Below, in pieces: positions 22,756-30,049 of a stretch of DNA of 32,334 bases. The notes beneath the pieces were generated by a model. That model saw only the letters and a program-made list of their open reading frames with translations. It was not told the origin of the DNA and did no database searches. The position numbers and the translations under genes are program-made. Numbering within the stretch: position 1 is the first letter of the stretch; every line of letters starts with the position of its first letter. This stretch comes from Planctomycetota bacterium (GTDB lineage Bacteria; Planctomycetota; UBA8742; UBA2392), in assembly GCA_020425695.1 (NCBI GenBank), contig JAGQRE010000013.1, positions 13,421 through 45,754 on the forward strand. Reading direction: 5' to 3'.

Positions 22756-23631
22756 TTGATTCTGCTGCCGGCCGTGCTGCCGGCGAGCCTCTTCGCCCAT
22801 AACACGTTGTTTGGCCAAGCACCCCGGACCATCTGGAAGGGGGGGATGGAAATCGAGGCCGAATACGAGTGGGAGATCTTCCGGCGCTTCTACGAGGAAG
22901 ACAGCCCAGCCGCAAACCCCCGCGACGACCAGGTGATGGTGCATCATTTCACTGCGGCCTGGACCTACGGGCTGCATCGTGACTGGGCGATACGCGTGGC
23001 CATTCCCACTGCGCTGGCCATTCACACAAGCAAGGACACCCGCGAAGCACGATTCGGGCTTGAAAACATTCCGCTGTCCGTGAAGTGGCGCTTCTTCAAT
23101 GATCCGTTCCCCGGCGGCTCTGTGCAGTCGGGTACTTGGTTCCGAGTTTGGCTGCCGACGGCCGACAAGTCCGAAGACGGCAAGCTTCTGGGTGAAGACA
23201 TTGAGTTCGGCAACGAGTCCTGGAAGTTTCAGCTCGGCTGGACGGCTTCATACAGTACTCGACAGTACTATTTCTGGCTCGACGTCGCGGCCGATGCGAG
23301 CACTCGGCGCTCCGGTACCGGTGCCGGCTCAAGTCTGATCGTGCATCCGGCATTTGCGTGGCGCGTGTTTGAACTGACTGACTATCAGGACTTTGACCTG
23401 ATCCTGCTGATCGAGTCGGACTTTGCGATCCAGGAGAAGGGGCAGGTAAACCACCGCCAGAACAACAACTCGGGATACATCAAAACACACCTTGAGTTGG
23501 GAATGCAGATGAACATCACGAACCGGATAGAGATCAAGTTCGGATATCACATTCCGCTTTACCGGCGGTTTTACGGACGCCAGTTCGTGCATGAAGGTGA
23601 GTTCAAGTTTTCTTTCAACTACTTGATTTGA
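22756..23631 (+). CDS. Outer-membrane beta-barrel, transporter-like; signal peptide broken by in-frame TGA
   Basis: 291-residue open part of a probable outer-membrane barrel. It has many alternating aromatic strands (MEIEAEYEWEIFRRF, HHFTAAWTYGL, FQLGWTASYSTRQYYFWLDVA, IEIKFGYHIPLYRRFYG) and ends FKFSFNYLI. It resembles the MetA-pathway/transporter-like barrels often found near metal genes (inference). An in-frame ATG at 22732 reads MRILLR, then TGA (22750-22752), then LLILLPAVLPASLFA, a perfect signal peptide if TGA is read through. Starting at TTG 22756 gives no basic residues and no ribosome site. Another start, ATG 22846, has a G-rich site but loses the export signal. A stem GCCGGC-N6-GCCGGC lies 14 nt after the TGA. 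The stop codon is TGA, 18 nt before the selenoprotein-like gene. Confidence 0.7.
   Translation: MILLPAVLPASLFAHNTLFGQAPRTIWKGGMEIEAEYEWEIFRRFYEEDSPAANPRDDQVMVHHFTAAWTYGLHRDWAIRVAIPTALAIHTSKDTREARFGLENIPLSVKWRFFNDPFPGGSVQSGTWFRVWLPTADKSEDGKLLGEDIEFGNESWKFQLGWTASYSTRQYYFWLDVAADASTRRSGTGAGSSLIVHPAFAWRVFELTDYQDFDLILLIESDFAIQEKGQVNHRQNNNSGYIKTHLELGMQMNITNRIEIKFGYHIPLYRRFYGRQFVHEGEFKFSFNYLI
22767..22784 (+). promoter_or_regulatory. Candidate SECIS-like hairpin after the signal-peptide TGA
   Basis: GCCGGC-CGTGCT-GCCGGC with a 6-nt loop whose second base is G. The loop starts 20 nt after the TGA at 22750-22752. As I recall the loose bacterial SECIS model, this spacing and loop fit it. GC-rich hairpins are common by chance, so the support is weak. 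Confidence 0.3.
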
Positions 23632-23649
23632 CGGGGCAGGGAGAAACCG

Positions 23650-24108
23650 ATGAAAAAGCTGATACTGGGCTGCATGTTCGCTGTGCTGCTGGCCGGTTGC
23701 CAGTCTGCGCCGAAAGGCAACGGCGACGCGCAATCCAACAAAGAGCCTGAACCAAAGGCAAACTCTGCCGCCGTCAACAAAGAGCCGGAACCACAGCCCG
23801 AGCCGGAAACCGAACCTGAGAACGATCCCAACATTGTCGGTGGGCAGGATGCAAAGCAGGTGATTTTCGTCCTTGGTGTGGACGGCATGGACTGAGGACA
23901 GTGAGCCACGGGCATCGTTGATGCCCTTGAATCCCGGTCAGGGATAACAGAAGCAAAGACAGACATTGTTGAAGCGGTGGTGTACCTGCTTGGAAAACCT
24001 GGCACTACGCTGGACAAACGGGTCGTTCGAGAGATAGTCGAGGACGATTACGGCTTCGGCTTCCGCTCGCTGGATACAACAGACAAGAAGTGGGAAGATC
24101 TGCCGTAG
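23650..24108 (+). CDS. Candidate selenoprotein: HMA-domain lipoprotein with UxxU in place of CxxC
   Basis: 152-residue protein if two in-frame TGA codons (23893-23895, codon 82; 23902-23904, codon 85) are read as selenocysteine. The N-terminus MKKLILGCMFAVLLAGC is a lipoprotein signal with lipobox LAGC. An acidic, Pro-rich linker with repeated NKEPEP follows. The C-terminus is a heavy-metal-associated fold: VIFVLGVDGMD-U-GQ-U-ATGIVDALESRSGITEAKTDI, then REIVEDDYGFGF. The two TGAs sit exactly at the two metal-binding Cys of the GMxCxxC motif, and the domain continues in frame to a TAG. A hairpin follows directly. GGGAGA supports the start. Gene callers would stop at codon 82 or miss the domain. 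It lies between the barrel gene and a CxxC paralogue. Confidence 0.8.
23907..23929 (+). promoter_or_regulatory. Candidate bacterial SECIS element
   Basis: Perfect 7-bp stem GGGCATC-GTT-GATGCCC (23910-23926), extended by two more pairs across one mismatch. The loop begins with G and starts 21 nt after the first TGA and 12 nt after the second. Position directly downstream of the TGA codons and inside the coding region is as expected for bacterial SECIS hairpins; SelB binding is inferred. Confidence 0.6.
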
Positions 24109-24144
24109 TCCATGAGTTAAGGGTATGGACACCGGAGAATAGAC

Positions 24145-24561
24145 ATGAAATTCAACGTGATGATGGCGGTCGCCGTTGCAGTGCTTTCGCTCGGTTTTGC
24201 CGGCTGCGAGCAGTCCACCGCGGAAACTGTCGAAGCGACGAACAAGCCTGCTAACGAAACCGCTGCGCCGGAAACCACTGGCCAGACGTCAAAGGATTCC
24301 ATTGTGAGCGACACCACCAACCCTGCGCCCGCAGTCTATGAGCTGCACGTATCGGGCATGATGTGCGAGCACTGCCAGGCGACGGTTACCAAGTTGCTGG
24401 AAGGCATGGACGGCGTGGCCAAGGCCGAAGTCGACCACAAGTCAGGGCAGGCCATCGTGACGATGGAGCCCGGAAAAACCTTCGATGAGAAGGCTGCCCA
24501 CGACGTGATTGACAAGGATTACAAGCTCGACAGTTGCAGCGTCGCGCCTACAAGCAACTAA
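24145..24561 (+). CDS. HMA-domain lipoprotein with CxxC
   Basis: 138-residue predicted lipoprotein: signal MKFNVMMAVAVAVLSLGFAGC with Cys21 as lipid site, then a Thr/Ala/Pro-rich linker of about 45 residues. A C-terminal heavy-metal-associated domain of MerP/CopZ type follows, with HVSGMMCEHCQATVTKLLEGMDGVAKAEVD (CxxC at about 75-78) and IDKDYKLDS at the end. It probably binds soft or thiophilic metal ions in the periplasm. A further Cys lies in LDSCSV. GGAGA before the ATG supports the start. It is 36 nt after the UxxU homologue, has the same architecture and shares its promoter. Confidence 0.9.
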   Translation: MKFNVMMAVAVAVLSLGFAGCEQSTAETVEATNKPANETAAPETTGQTSKDSIVSDTTNPAPAVYELHVSGMMCEHCQATVTKLLEGMDGVAKAEVDHKSGQAIVTMEPGKTFDEKAAHDVIDKDYKLDSCSVAPTSN

Positions 24562-24579
24562 CGTTGGGTCGACTAACTT

Positions 24580-24611
24580 CGAGGACAGGTGCCGTCCGGT
24601 GCCTGTCCTCG
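24580..24611 (+). terminator. Strong hairpin at the end of the metal operon
   Basis: CGAGGACAGG (24580-24589) and CCTGTCCTCG (24602-24611) form a perfect 10-bp stem, with five further pairs including two G-T wobbles inside. No T-run follows. It lies 18 nt past the CxxC HMA gene. Confidence 0.55.
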
Positions 24612-24680
24612 AGTGCGTTTGGGCCCTCAGGAATAGGCCGTAGCGCAAGGCCGTTCTGCATCGAACGAACGGAGGTGCTC

Positions 24681-25547
24681 GTGTTACGCAAACCCAAGGA
24701 GATCATCACAGCTCATCGCCAGACAGAAGGCGGTGGCTTCATCGTGCGGCGGCCGTTCCCAACAAACGGGTTGAACATGGTGGACCCGTTCCTGTTGCTG
24801 GACGAGATGGGGCCAATGGACTACGCGCCGGGCAAAGCTGTCGGCGCGCCGGACCACCCGCACCGTGGTTTTGAAACCGTTACCTACCTATTGAGCGGCG
24901 AGTTCACCCATGAAGACAGTGCCGGCCACAAAGGCACTCTGCGTCCCGGCGACGTGCAATGGATGACGGCCGGCGCGGGCGTGATTCACAGCGAGTTGCC
25001 TTCAGACAAGATCATGCGTGAGGGTGGGCGCATGCATGGCTTCCAGCTATGGGTAAACCTGCCCGCGCGGGACAAGATGACAATACCGCGTTATCAGGAG
25101 GTACCCGCGGATGGTATTCCCACGGCGAAAAGCGAAGACGGGCTGGCACAGGCCACGGTGATTGCCGGCGAAGCGCTTGGCGTAAAGGCCGTGATTGATA
25201 CGCGCACGCCCATCATCTACCACGACTGGACGTTACAGCCGGGCGCTCACGCAACGACTTACGTACCGCCGGATCACAACGTGTTCGCCTATGTGTTCGA
25301 GGGTGAAGCATTGATCGGAGATGAAGTGGTCACCGAAGGCCAGGTTGCGTTCCTCGGCGAAGGCGACGATGTGCAACTCGGCGCGAAGGCAGATGCAGCA
25401 AACCCTGCGCGCCTGCTACTGGTTGGTGGTGTGCCAATCAACGAGCCGGTCGCTCGTTACGGCCCGTTCGTCATGAACACCAGCGAAGAGATCGTTAAAG
25501 CGATCGAGGACTTTCAGTCAGGTAGTTTCGGCGAAATCGTGAGGTAA
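24681..25547 (+). CDS. Pirin-family cupin protein
   Basis: 288-residue bicupin of the pirin family. The N-terminal cupin has the metal-binding pattern DHPHRGFETVTYLLSGEFTHEDSAGH and WMTAGAGVIHSE, and LNMVDPFLLLDEMGP is typical. The C-terminal cupin contains YVFEGEALIG, and NEPVARYGPFVMNT is the usual pirin ending. Bacterial pirins bind iron, and some have quercetinase activity or bind pyruvate dehydrogenase; the role here is unknown. I chose the GTG at 24681 with GGAGG 5 nt upstream. The longer frame begins inside the HMA gene. A hairpin separates it from the metal operon, so it is probably an independent unit. Confidence 0.9.
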   Translation: MLRKPKEIITAHRQTEGGGFIVRRPFPTNGLNMVDPFLLLDEMGPMDYAPGKAVGAPDHPHRGFETVTYLLSGEFTHEDSAGHKGTLRPGDVQWMTAGAGVIHSELPSDKIMREGGRMHGFQLWVNLPARDKMTIPRYQEVPADGIPTAKSEDGLAQATVIAGEALGVKAVIDTRTPIIYHDWTLQPGAHATTYVPPDHNVFAYVFEGEALIGDEVVTEGQVAFLGEGDDVQLGAKADAANPARLLLVGGVPINEPVARYGPFVMNTSEEIVKAIEDFQSGSFGEIVR

Positions 25548-25559
25548 GCGGCAGGTGGT

Positions 25560-26345
25560 TCAGGCCGTGAAGTTCTTAAAGGCCGCTTCGACGCCCGGCT
25601 CGTCCATGTTGCTGACTTCGTAGCGCATGGGCGTGACGCTGATGTAACCCTCTCGAACGGCGACTGTATCTATCTCGGGGTCGGTCTGAGCTTCTCGCGC
25701 GGCCTGGACGTCGTCCCATATAGGCCAGTAGTAGCTGCGACCATCGGGCGCTTCTCGCTCGATGAAGTTGTCGCCCTTGACCATGGGATTTTGTCGCGTG
25801 AGGCGGACACCTCTAACATCTTCTGCCGGGACTGGCGGTAAGTTCACGTTGTATAGCCAGTCAGGGCGTGAATGTTTGGCAGCCAGAAGCTGTTTTATCA
25901 GCTTGGCACACAATGCGTCCAAACCGCCCCACTCAACGTTGTTCGTCCAGTTCGCGAGGCTGAATGCGATGGCCGGTACGCCGAAGCCGTGTCCTTCCGC
26001 TGCTGCTGAAACTGTACCGCTGTGAAAGACGTTCCAGCCCAGGTTGCCGCCGTGATTGATGCCCGACAGGACAAGATCAGGCTTGAGTTTCAGCAGCTTG
26101 ATCATTGCCAGTCGCACGCAGTCGCACGGTGTGCCGCTGACAGCGATGCGCATGGCCTCACCATGGGTAAGCGGCAGGCGATGCGCGAAGACAGGGTGCC
26201 GGATCGTGATCGCGTGGCTTTGGGCGCTTTGCTCACGTTCAGGTGCGACAACGTAGACTTCGGCGCCAAGGCGTTGGGCTGCGCTTTCGAGGGCTACCAG
26301 CCCCGGCGCATTCATGCCGTCGTCGTTCGTGATCAGGATTCGCAT
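25560..26345 (-). CDS. surE: 5'-nucleotidase SurE
   Basis: 261-residue metal-dependent nucleoside monophosphate phosphatase for stress and stationary-phase survival. The N-terminal MRILITNDDGMNAPGL carries the Asp-Asp metal ligands. VAPEREQSAQSHAIT, VSGTPCDCVRLAM, LVLSGINHGGNLGWNVFHSGTVSAAAEG and PAIAFSLA are all standard SurE motifs. The ATG at 26345 begins the conserved strand directly, so I prefer it to the GTG three codons upstream. The gene ends in TGA, 12 nt from the converging pirin stop, and follows the peptidase gene by 37 nt. Confidence 0.94.
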   Translation of the reverse strand: MRILITNDDGMNAPGLVALESAAQRLGAEVYVVAPEREQSAQSHAITIRHPVFAHRLPLTHGEAMRIAVSGTPCDCVRLAMIKLLKLKPDLVLSGINHGGNLGWNVFHSGTVSAAAEGHGFGVPAIAFSLANWTNNVEWGGLDALCAKLIKQLLAAKHSRPDWLYNVNLPPVPAEDVRGVRLTRQNPMVKGDNFIEREAPDGRSYYWPIWDDVQAAREAQTDPEIDTVAVREGYISVTPMRYEVSNMDEPGVEAAFKNFTA

Positions 26346-26382
26346 TGGCGACACGCTATCGTTTGTCCGCCGTGTGGCAAGC

Positions 26383-28401
26383 TTAGCCTATGCCGTCTTT
26401 GAGAGCATCCGTCACACTCTGTTGCAGGCGCGCGTGGTCTGCGTTTACGCGTCTCAGTGCCTCCGGGTCGCCTGTAAGCAGGTCTCGCAGAAACTGCAGC
26501 CCGCCGGCCCGCGTCGCGTGAAACCAGACGACACCCCATGCGGCCAGGTAGTTGCCGTGGACTTCGCCGGGCAGGTAGAACTCCTGCGGGCGAGCACCCA
26601 TAGCGAACTCGATGCGAGAGGGCGTGATCGCCCCGATGGGGTTTTGGATTCCGCCAAACTCGGTTGGAAGTTCAGAGTAGCGCATGCTCTCGTTTTCATA
26701 CTTCCCGGCCGACAAGAAGACCGCCATGCCTTCGTCAAGCCATCTGGGTATTGCCTGAGAATGCCCGGTGGAAGCCAGCGCGAGGTGCCACAATTCATGA
26801 ACCAGCGTGCGCAGCAGCTCATCTTCGCCAAAGGCACGGCAGGCAACCACACTGGGGCCGTTGCCTATGCCGTGCGGCATGTACATGCCCGCTATGTTGT
26901 CCAGATTGTCGCCAGCCACGAGAAGCGCAGCGTGCAGATACTCAATTGGACTCGCGTAGATTGCCACGACGCCTTCCAGTGTCTCTTCCAGGTCGGGAAG
27001 CCAGACGCGAATCTGCTCGATGTAGGGCTTCAGGCGGGCCATCACCGGTTTCAATTGTGCGTCACTGAGATCGCTGGCGAGTTGCAAACCGAGTGGTCCG
27101 GGAATGTTTGACACAGTCAGGTCTTGGGTTTCCATGAGCGCGTCGGCGGATTCGCTGAGGGCGCGCAGATGGTCGCTGTTCGGGTACTTTCTGCTGGCCT
27201 CACTGAGGACCTGTCTGGCAGCGGCAATATCACCGCGGTCAGCCAGCAGTCGTCCACGCAGCAAGGCGTAGTCTGGTTGAAGCCCGTCGGGCATGTCCGT
27301 CAGCGCACGACTGAGGGCCTCTTCCGCTTCATCCGGTTGGCCGATGCGGCGGTAGGCTTCCGCCAGTGCCAGGCATGTGAGAGAGGTTTGTTGTAACTTA
27401 TCAGCCGCTAGCAGAAATTGGTGCCCGCGCACGATCAGGCCTGCCTGCAAGGCTGCCACACCGGCTTCGTGTTGGGCGACTGCAGATTTCGGGTGTGATT
27501 CCGCCAGCGCCAGCAGGGCCTTCGCTCGACTCGCAGGATTGAGCGTGAAAGCGTTTTCCCGTTCTGCGCGTTCTGCATCGCTGTAGGCCTTAAGTGCGTC
27601 TTTGATCGTGGGGTGCGGATGTGCGGCAACGCCCTGAAGCAGACCTACCGTGGCGTACTCACGCAAGCGCTCAAGGGTACGACGGGCCAAAAGGCGTGCG
27701 TTGGCATCTGCGATCCAGTCGGGGTGAAGTCTAAGGTCGATGGAAAGCTTTCGAAGCCGGGAGCGGGCATCGGTAGTCGCCAGCCCGATTGTGACCCCAT
27801 TTTTGAGCTCGGTCTTCGCTTCACTCTGGTTCCCGGCGACTTCTGCGCTGAGCCCACTGGGCTTGATCGTTAGTTTTAGCTCTGCGGGCAGTTGAAGCGT
27901 CTCGATGTCGGTTTTGCTGTGGGGAAACGTGGAATACTGAGCCCCCGTCGAGACGCGGATGCGAAGTTGGTACGAGCCGTTATCTTTGTGTTTGAGTTCA
28001 ACCAGCCAGGCTTTTGCGGGCTCGGCCAAGTCTCTAAGGTGCCAGCCAACTGCGCCTCCTTTGTCGAGCTCAACCACGCTAACCGTCGCGCCCGCATCAA
28101 CGACACCCACATCTATTAGCGCCTCGCAGGTCTGGTGTTGGGCTGCATTGAACTCAAGACCGGTAGCGGCGAACTTGAAGCTGTCGCGTGCGCTGCCGTT
28201 GTCCGATGTGCTGAAATTGATCCAACTAGGCGCACCGGACTTCAGGGAGTCACTCAGCACGCCACTGTTGGCGCGTTCCTTGGCTGGCTGGTATGCCGGG
28301 CCAAAGAAATCCACGGCGTCAAAGCCTTGCGAGCCCTGTGACCACAGGGGCGCACAGACGAAGATCGCCAACAACAGCAAAGATGCTTTCGGAATGTGCA
28401 A
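26383..28401 (-). CDS. Exported TPR protein with HExxH peptidase domain
   Basis: 672-residue protein from a TTG at 28401 that begins a signal peptide (HIPKASLLLLAIFVCAPLWS). Residues about 25-200 are beta-rich and may bind ligands. The middle has several TPR-like helical pairs (LLALAESHPKSAVAQHEAGVAALQAGL and following). The C-terminal domain has HELWH (His535, Glu536, His539) and Glu557 in LDEGMAVF 18 residues later, the zinc site of gluzincin peptidases of the MA clan. It is probably an envelope or secreted metallopeptidase with unknown substrate. The frame is open back to 28719, but that part overlaps the DksA-like gene in another frame. GGACGGAA is the nearest ribosome-site candidate. Confidence 0.75.
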   Translation of the reverse strand: MHIPKASLLLLAIFVCAPLWSQGSQGFDAVDFFGPAYQPAKERANSGVLSDSLKSGAPSWINFSTSDNGSARDSFKFAATGLEFNAAQHQTCEALIDVGVVDAGATVSVVELDKGGAVGWHLRDLAEPAKAWLVELKHKDNGSYQLRIRVSTGAQYSTFPHSKTDIETLQLPAELKLTIKPSGLSAEVAGNQSEAKTELKNGVTIGLATTDARSRLRKLSIDLRLHPDWIADANARLLARRTLERLREYATVGLLQGVAAHPHPTIKDALKAYSDAERAERENAFTLNPASRAKALLALAESHPKSAVAQHEAGVAALQAGLIVRGHQFLLAADKLQQTSLTCLALAEAYRRIGQPDEAEEALSRALTDMPDGLQPDYALLRGRLLADRGDIAAARQVLSEASRKYPNSDHLRALSESADALMETQDLTVSNIPGPLGLQLASDLSDAQLKPVMARLKPYIEQIRVWLPDLEETLEGVVAIYASPIEYLHAALLVAGDNLDNIAGMYMPHGIGNGPSVVACRAFGEDELLRTLVHELWHLALASTGHSQAIPRWLDEGMAVFLSAGKYENESMRYSELPTEFGGIQNPIGAITPSRIEFAMGARPQEFYLPGEVHGNYLAAWGVVWFHATRAGGLQFLRDLLTGDPEALRRVNADHARLQQSVTDALKDGIG

Positions 28402-28457
28402 GTTCCGTCCCAAGGCCCCGGTGCCTGCATTGTAGCTAATACGCGCCGGTACGAAAC

Positions 28458-28482
28458 GACCGCCGGTGAAACACCGGCGGTC
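28458..28482 (-). terminator. Hairpin after the DksA-like gene
   Basis: Perfect 10-bp stem GACCGCCGGT / ACCGGCGGTC with a 5-nt loop, 22 nt past the stop on the minus strand, followed by only a short T-run (GTTTCG). Confidence 0.55.
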
Positions 28483-28504
28483 GCGTTGCTGACACTTGTT
28501 GAGC

Positions 28505-29467
28505 CTAGACTCGGCGCTCAGGGTGAACGCCGTAGACTTCGCCGCCGCCCTCTTCTTCATACTTGCTTCGGCAGTGGATGCAGATTCGCGTGTAGGGCAT
28601 GACGCGCAGTCGCTCCAGGCTGATGTCGATGCCGCACGCTTCGCATTCACCGAAGGTACCGGTGGCGATCTTTTCCAAGGCGCGTGAGATCTCTTTGAGT
28701 TCTTCCGTCTCATTCTCAATCATCGAGAGGGTGAACTCTTGCTCGTACTGCTCAAATGAGCTGTCGGCGAGGTGATTGGATGAAACCTTCTGCGTTTCAT
28801 CGCTGAATGCTTCCGCTTCAAGTCCGTCCACGTCGCCCTGCAACTGTTTCGCACGCACCAGCAGAAGTTGACGGAACTCCTCAAGCTCCTTCTTGTTCGG
28901 CTTGCGGTGGTGAAGTGTAACCGGCGTCTCGCCCTTTGACTTCTCTGTTGCATTTACATGGCGGAGCTTCACGCGCTCTTCAGGGGCAGGAGCGGCGGCA
29001 GGGCTGGAACGCTTCAGCTTGATCAGCACACCCTTGCCAGAGACCTTGCTCGCAGAACGGCTGGTTGCGGGCTTCTTGGCTGTGCTGTCCGACTTTTTGC
29101 CGGTCTTCTTGGTGGCCATAGGTGTTTTCTTCGTCGCGCTCTTCGGCGTCGCTTTCTTGGAGGCAGATTTGGAAGCAGTCTTCTTTGAAGCTTTCGCCGC
29201 CGATTTTTTTGTTGCTGACTTAGCCGTCTTTTTGGCGACCGGCTTCTTCGATGCAGCCTTCTTGGTCGCTGTTTTCTTTGAGGCAGCCTTCTTTGCACCG
29301 GATTTCTTCGCTGCCGGCTTCTTCACAGACTTTGGTGCAGCCTTCTTTACAGGTTTCTTGACAGCCTTCTTCACTGACTTTTTCGAGGCGGACTTCTTTG
29401 GAGCAGCCTTCTTCGGGCTCGCTTTCTTAGTCGCGCTCTTCTTTTTTGTGGCGGCCTTTTTGGCCAT
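28505..29467 (-). CDS. DksA/TraR zinc-finger protein with histone H1-like Lys/Ala-rich tail
   Basis: 320-residue protein. The first about 150 residues are a low-complexity Lys/Ala/Ser/Pro tail with repeated AAKKS and KKAA units, like bacterial histone H1-type proteins. Residues about 195-310 are a DksA/TraR domain: a coiled-coil region KKELEEFRQLLLVRAKQLQGDVDGLEAEAF, then SFEQYEQEF, and a C4 zinc finger CEAC-x17-CIHC near the end. DksA proteins act in the RNA polymerase secondary channel; the tail could add DNA binding. I chose the ATG at 29467 rather than the GTG four codons upstream. The combination suggests a nucleoid-associated transcription factor, by inference. Confidence 0.85.
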   Translation of the reverse strand: MAKKAATKKKSATKKASPKKAAPKKSASKKSVKKAVKKPVKKAAPKSVKKPAAKKSGAKKAASKKTATKKAASKKPVAKKTAKSATKKSAAKASKKTASKSASKKATPKSATKKTPMATKKTGKKSDSTAKKPATSRSASKVSGKGVLIKLKRSSPAAAPAPEERVKLRHVNATEKSKGETPVTLHHRKPNKKELEEFRQLLLVRAKQLQGDVDGLEAEAFSDETQKVSSNHLADSSFEQYEQEFTLSMIENETEELKEISRALEKIATGTFGECEACGIDISLERLRVMPYTRICIHCRSKYEEEGGGEVYGVHPERRV

Positions 29468-29578
29468 TGGACTGCTCACTTTCTCTGGGCGCCGCGTACG
29501 GCAAGTACCATGAAAAAACGCCGCGAAAGCATAGGCGGGCAGGATGCAGAGTCAAGCAAAACGCTGTGATTCCGCGTT

Positions 29579-29980
29579 CTAGTCGTCCTGGAACGGCGGG
29601 TCAGCTATAAGACGCCGCAGTACCGGTAAGTTTGGCTCAAGAAAGCGCATTGAAAGCACTTCGCCCGGATCAACCCAGCGGTGCTCCAGTGCGTCTGCAG
29701 CCGCGTCACCGGGCGGACGCCGCCCGACAAAGAACCGCAAACGAATCCTTCGGCCGGGGTATTCCACACACTCTATGGCGTACTCGGACAGATCGGGCTG
29801 GTAGAGCCCTATCTCTTCTTGCAGTTCCCTGACGGCACAGTCCAGGCTGGTTTCACCTTCCTGTTGTTTGCCGCCCGGCCACTCCCACCACCCACTGAAA
29901 TAGGTGCCCTCGGGACGTAAGTTTACCAGCATTAGGGGACCGTCATACAGGATGACGACAGATACGTTGATTTCTTGCAT
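29579..29980 (-). CDS. Nudix hydrolase (MutT-like)
   Basis: 133-residue hydrolase with a complete Nudix box GGKQQEGETSLDCAVRELQEEIGL (about 36-59), the GX5EX7REUXEEXGU pattern. The preceding YFSGWWEWPGGK is typical of MutT/8-oxo-dGTP-type members that clean oxidised nucleotides, but the substrate is not certain. The start is supported by GGGA about 8 nt upstream. It is divergent from the 702-residue membrane protein gene, with about 70 nt between the starts, and lies 111 nt downstream of the DksA-like gene. Confidence 0.92.
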   Translation of the reverse strand: MQEINVSVVILYDGPLMLVNLRPEGTYFSGWWEWPGGKQQEGETSLDCAVRELQEEIGLYQPDLSEYAIECVEYPGRRIRLRFFVGRRPPGDAAADALEHRWVDPGEVLSMRFLEPNLPVLRRLIADPPFQDD

Positions 29981-30049
29981 AGGCTCATCCCTGCTTAGAC
30001 TGCCGGTTTCTGGCTAACCAGATGGGCTTTCACTCGTACAATAGCATGG

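Noticed and set aside
22732..24108. Genome-wide reassignment of TGA to a sense codon
   Set aside because: TGA is the apparent natural stop of lolA, the MobB-like gene, surE and the barrel gene, with other frames closing there as expected, so only local recoding is considered.
23650..24108. Simple pseudogene explanation for the TGA-containing HMA gene
   Set aside because: Both interruptions are TGA, both fall on the two metal-binding Cys positions, and the rest of the frame is intact to its stop. Random decay would not give this pattern, although resequencing is still needed.
28402..28719. N-terminal extension of the peptidase frame
   Set aside because: It overlaps the zinc-finger end of the DksA-like gene in another frame on the same strand, and the signal peptide begins only at 28401.
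29019..29460. Repeat array or CRISPR-like signal
   Set aside because: The periodic sequence encodes the Lys-rich tail; repeats are irregular and there are no unique spacers.
29019..29513. Phe/Ala-rich plus-strand frame that looks like a membrane protein
   Set aside because: It is the antisense of the Lys/Ala-rich tail of the DksA-like gene; the hydrophobic look comes from complementing Lys codons.
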